A DNA stretch of 64,000 nt from Suttonella sp. R2A3 (GTDB lineage: Bacteria > Pseudomonadota > Gammaproteobacteria > Cardiobacteriales > Cardiobacteriaceae): the NCBI RefSeq assembly GCF_021513215.1, contig NZ_CP090975.1, positions 427,501 through 491,500 on the forward strand, written 5' to 3'. Position numbers and translations under genes: made by a program. Shown here piece after piece: positions 63,712-64,000 of this stretch. The notes beneath the pieces were generated by a model. It did not search any database, was not told the origin of the DNA, and saw only the letters and a program-made list of their open reading frames with translations. Numbering within the stretch: the first letter of the stretch is position 1; every line of letters begins with the position of its first letter.

Positions 63712-64000
63712 TGGTCATCTTTGTCAGCCAGTGTGAGAAAAAAGCCCTCAAACGCACCCGTCGTGTGCTGGACGCTTTTGCTGACCGTATTGGTGATAAC
63801 ACATGGCAAACTGTGATTACTGAAGAAGGACTACAAACAGTCAAAAATTTACTGCGCAAAACCGCCAGCAAAAACACCGCAGTGAGCTGCCACTGGATAC
63901 GCACACGCGCAAGGTCTGACTTGCTGTGGGTGGTAGGACAAAAAAATATCTTTGATTATCGTGGCATGGTGGCGGTGAATCGTACTAAACGAAATATATT
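63708..64000 (+). CDS. cas3: Cas2/3 fusion (type I-F), N-terminal part
   Basis: The frame runs from ATG 63708 (or the adjacent ATG 63711) to the window edge, 97 codons. The start MVIFVSQCEKKALKRTRRVLDAFADRIGDNTW and the later RTRARSDLLWVVG are the Cas2-like head of the I-F Cas2/3 protein; HD nuclease and helicase domains should follow. It is coupled to cas1 by a 4-base overlap. Integrity beyond the edge is unknown. Confidence 0.9.
   Translation, partial: MMVIFVSQCEKKALKRTRRVLDAFADRIGDNTWQTVITEEGLQTVKNLLRKTASKNTAVSCHWIRTRARSDLLWVVGQKNIFDYRGMVAVNRTKRNI

Overview
The window reads as a gene-dense chromosomal segment of a gammaproteobacterium. The supporting content is LapA/LapB next to PyrF, the PBP1B-type synthase with a TPR lipoprotein partner, SohB, YggX, NagZ, TsaB, YoaA, TldD/PmbA and a type I-F cas1-cas2/3 start. 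Base composition is middling, intergenic gaps are short and start/stop overlaps are frequent. A fastidious lineage such as Cardiobacteriales is possible, but this is an inference from gene style only. No insertion sequence, prophage, rRNA operon or CRISPR array is visible.

Layout. 1-7.3 kb: an SDR gene, then a convergent minus-strand block (ABC ATPase and permease, SohB, PepD, aldehyde dehydrogenase, a second SDR). 7.3-8.4 kb: rpmG, rpmB, tRNA-Phe and yggX on the minus strand. 8.4-11.4 kb: nagZ, a DsrE-like gene, a hypoxanthine-type phosphoribosyltransferase, two small lipoproteins and a small membrane protein. 11.4-13.7 kb: a LysR regulator divergent from an aldo/keto reductase and a DUF2798 protein. 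13.7-14.2 kb: the longest stretch without a convincing gene. 14.2-17.0 kb: a nitrilase-family hydrolase overlapping PBP1C. 17.1-22.1 kb: a TRAP transporter (three subunits) joined to the 5-oxoprolinase genes pxpABC. 22.2-25.5 kb: fadD, a flavin reductase-like gene and a DUF4743/Nudix gene. 25.5-26.0 kb: tRNA-Lys followed by three 114-bp tandem copies of its own 3' half plus trailer. 26.2-32.7 kb: purL, a Ca/Na exchanger, purC, purM.

From 32.7 to 62.6 kb nearly everything is on the minus strand. In transcription order the blocks are: metG; rimI-thiM-thiE; dapB-pdxJ-lapA-lapB-pyrF-pssA and two envelope genes; fbaB; lgt-thyA-mrcB-TPR lipoprotein; yoaA-tsaB-thioesterase-two GTPases-tldD-pmbA-transglutaminase (eight abutting or overlapping genes); a small membrane protein with aspS; and dnaQ. 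A plus-strand Smr gene interrupts this run. At the right edge cas1 and the first 97 codons of a cas2/3 fusion begin a type I-F system that continues outside.

Features most worth attention: (i) the tRNA-Lys 3'-half tandem array, architecturally like the repeats after E. coli tyrT; (ii) sohB split by -1 exactly at an in-frame A AAA AAG slippery heptamer; (iii) the tightly packed cluster linking two related membrane-type GTPases to the TldD/TldE protease and a transglutaminase; (iv) a TRAP transporter that context assigns to 5-oxoproline; (v) a minus-strand terminator with no gene in front of it at 13.9 kb. Most start sites were set from Shine-Dalgarno position and family length, so several genes are given shorter than the longest open frame.
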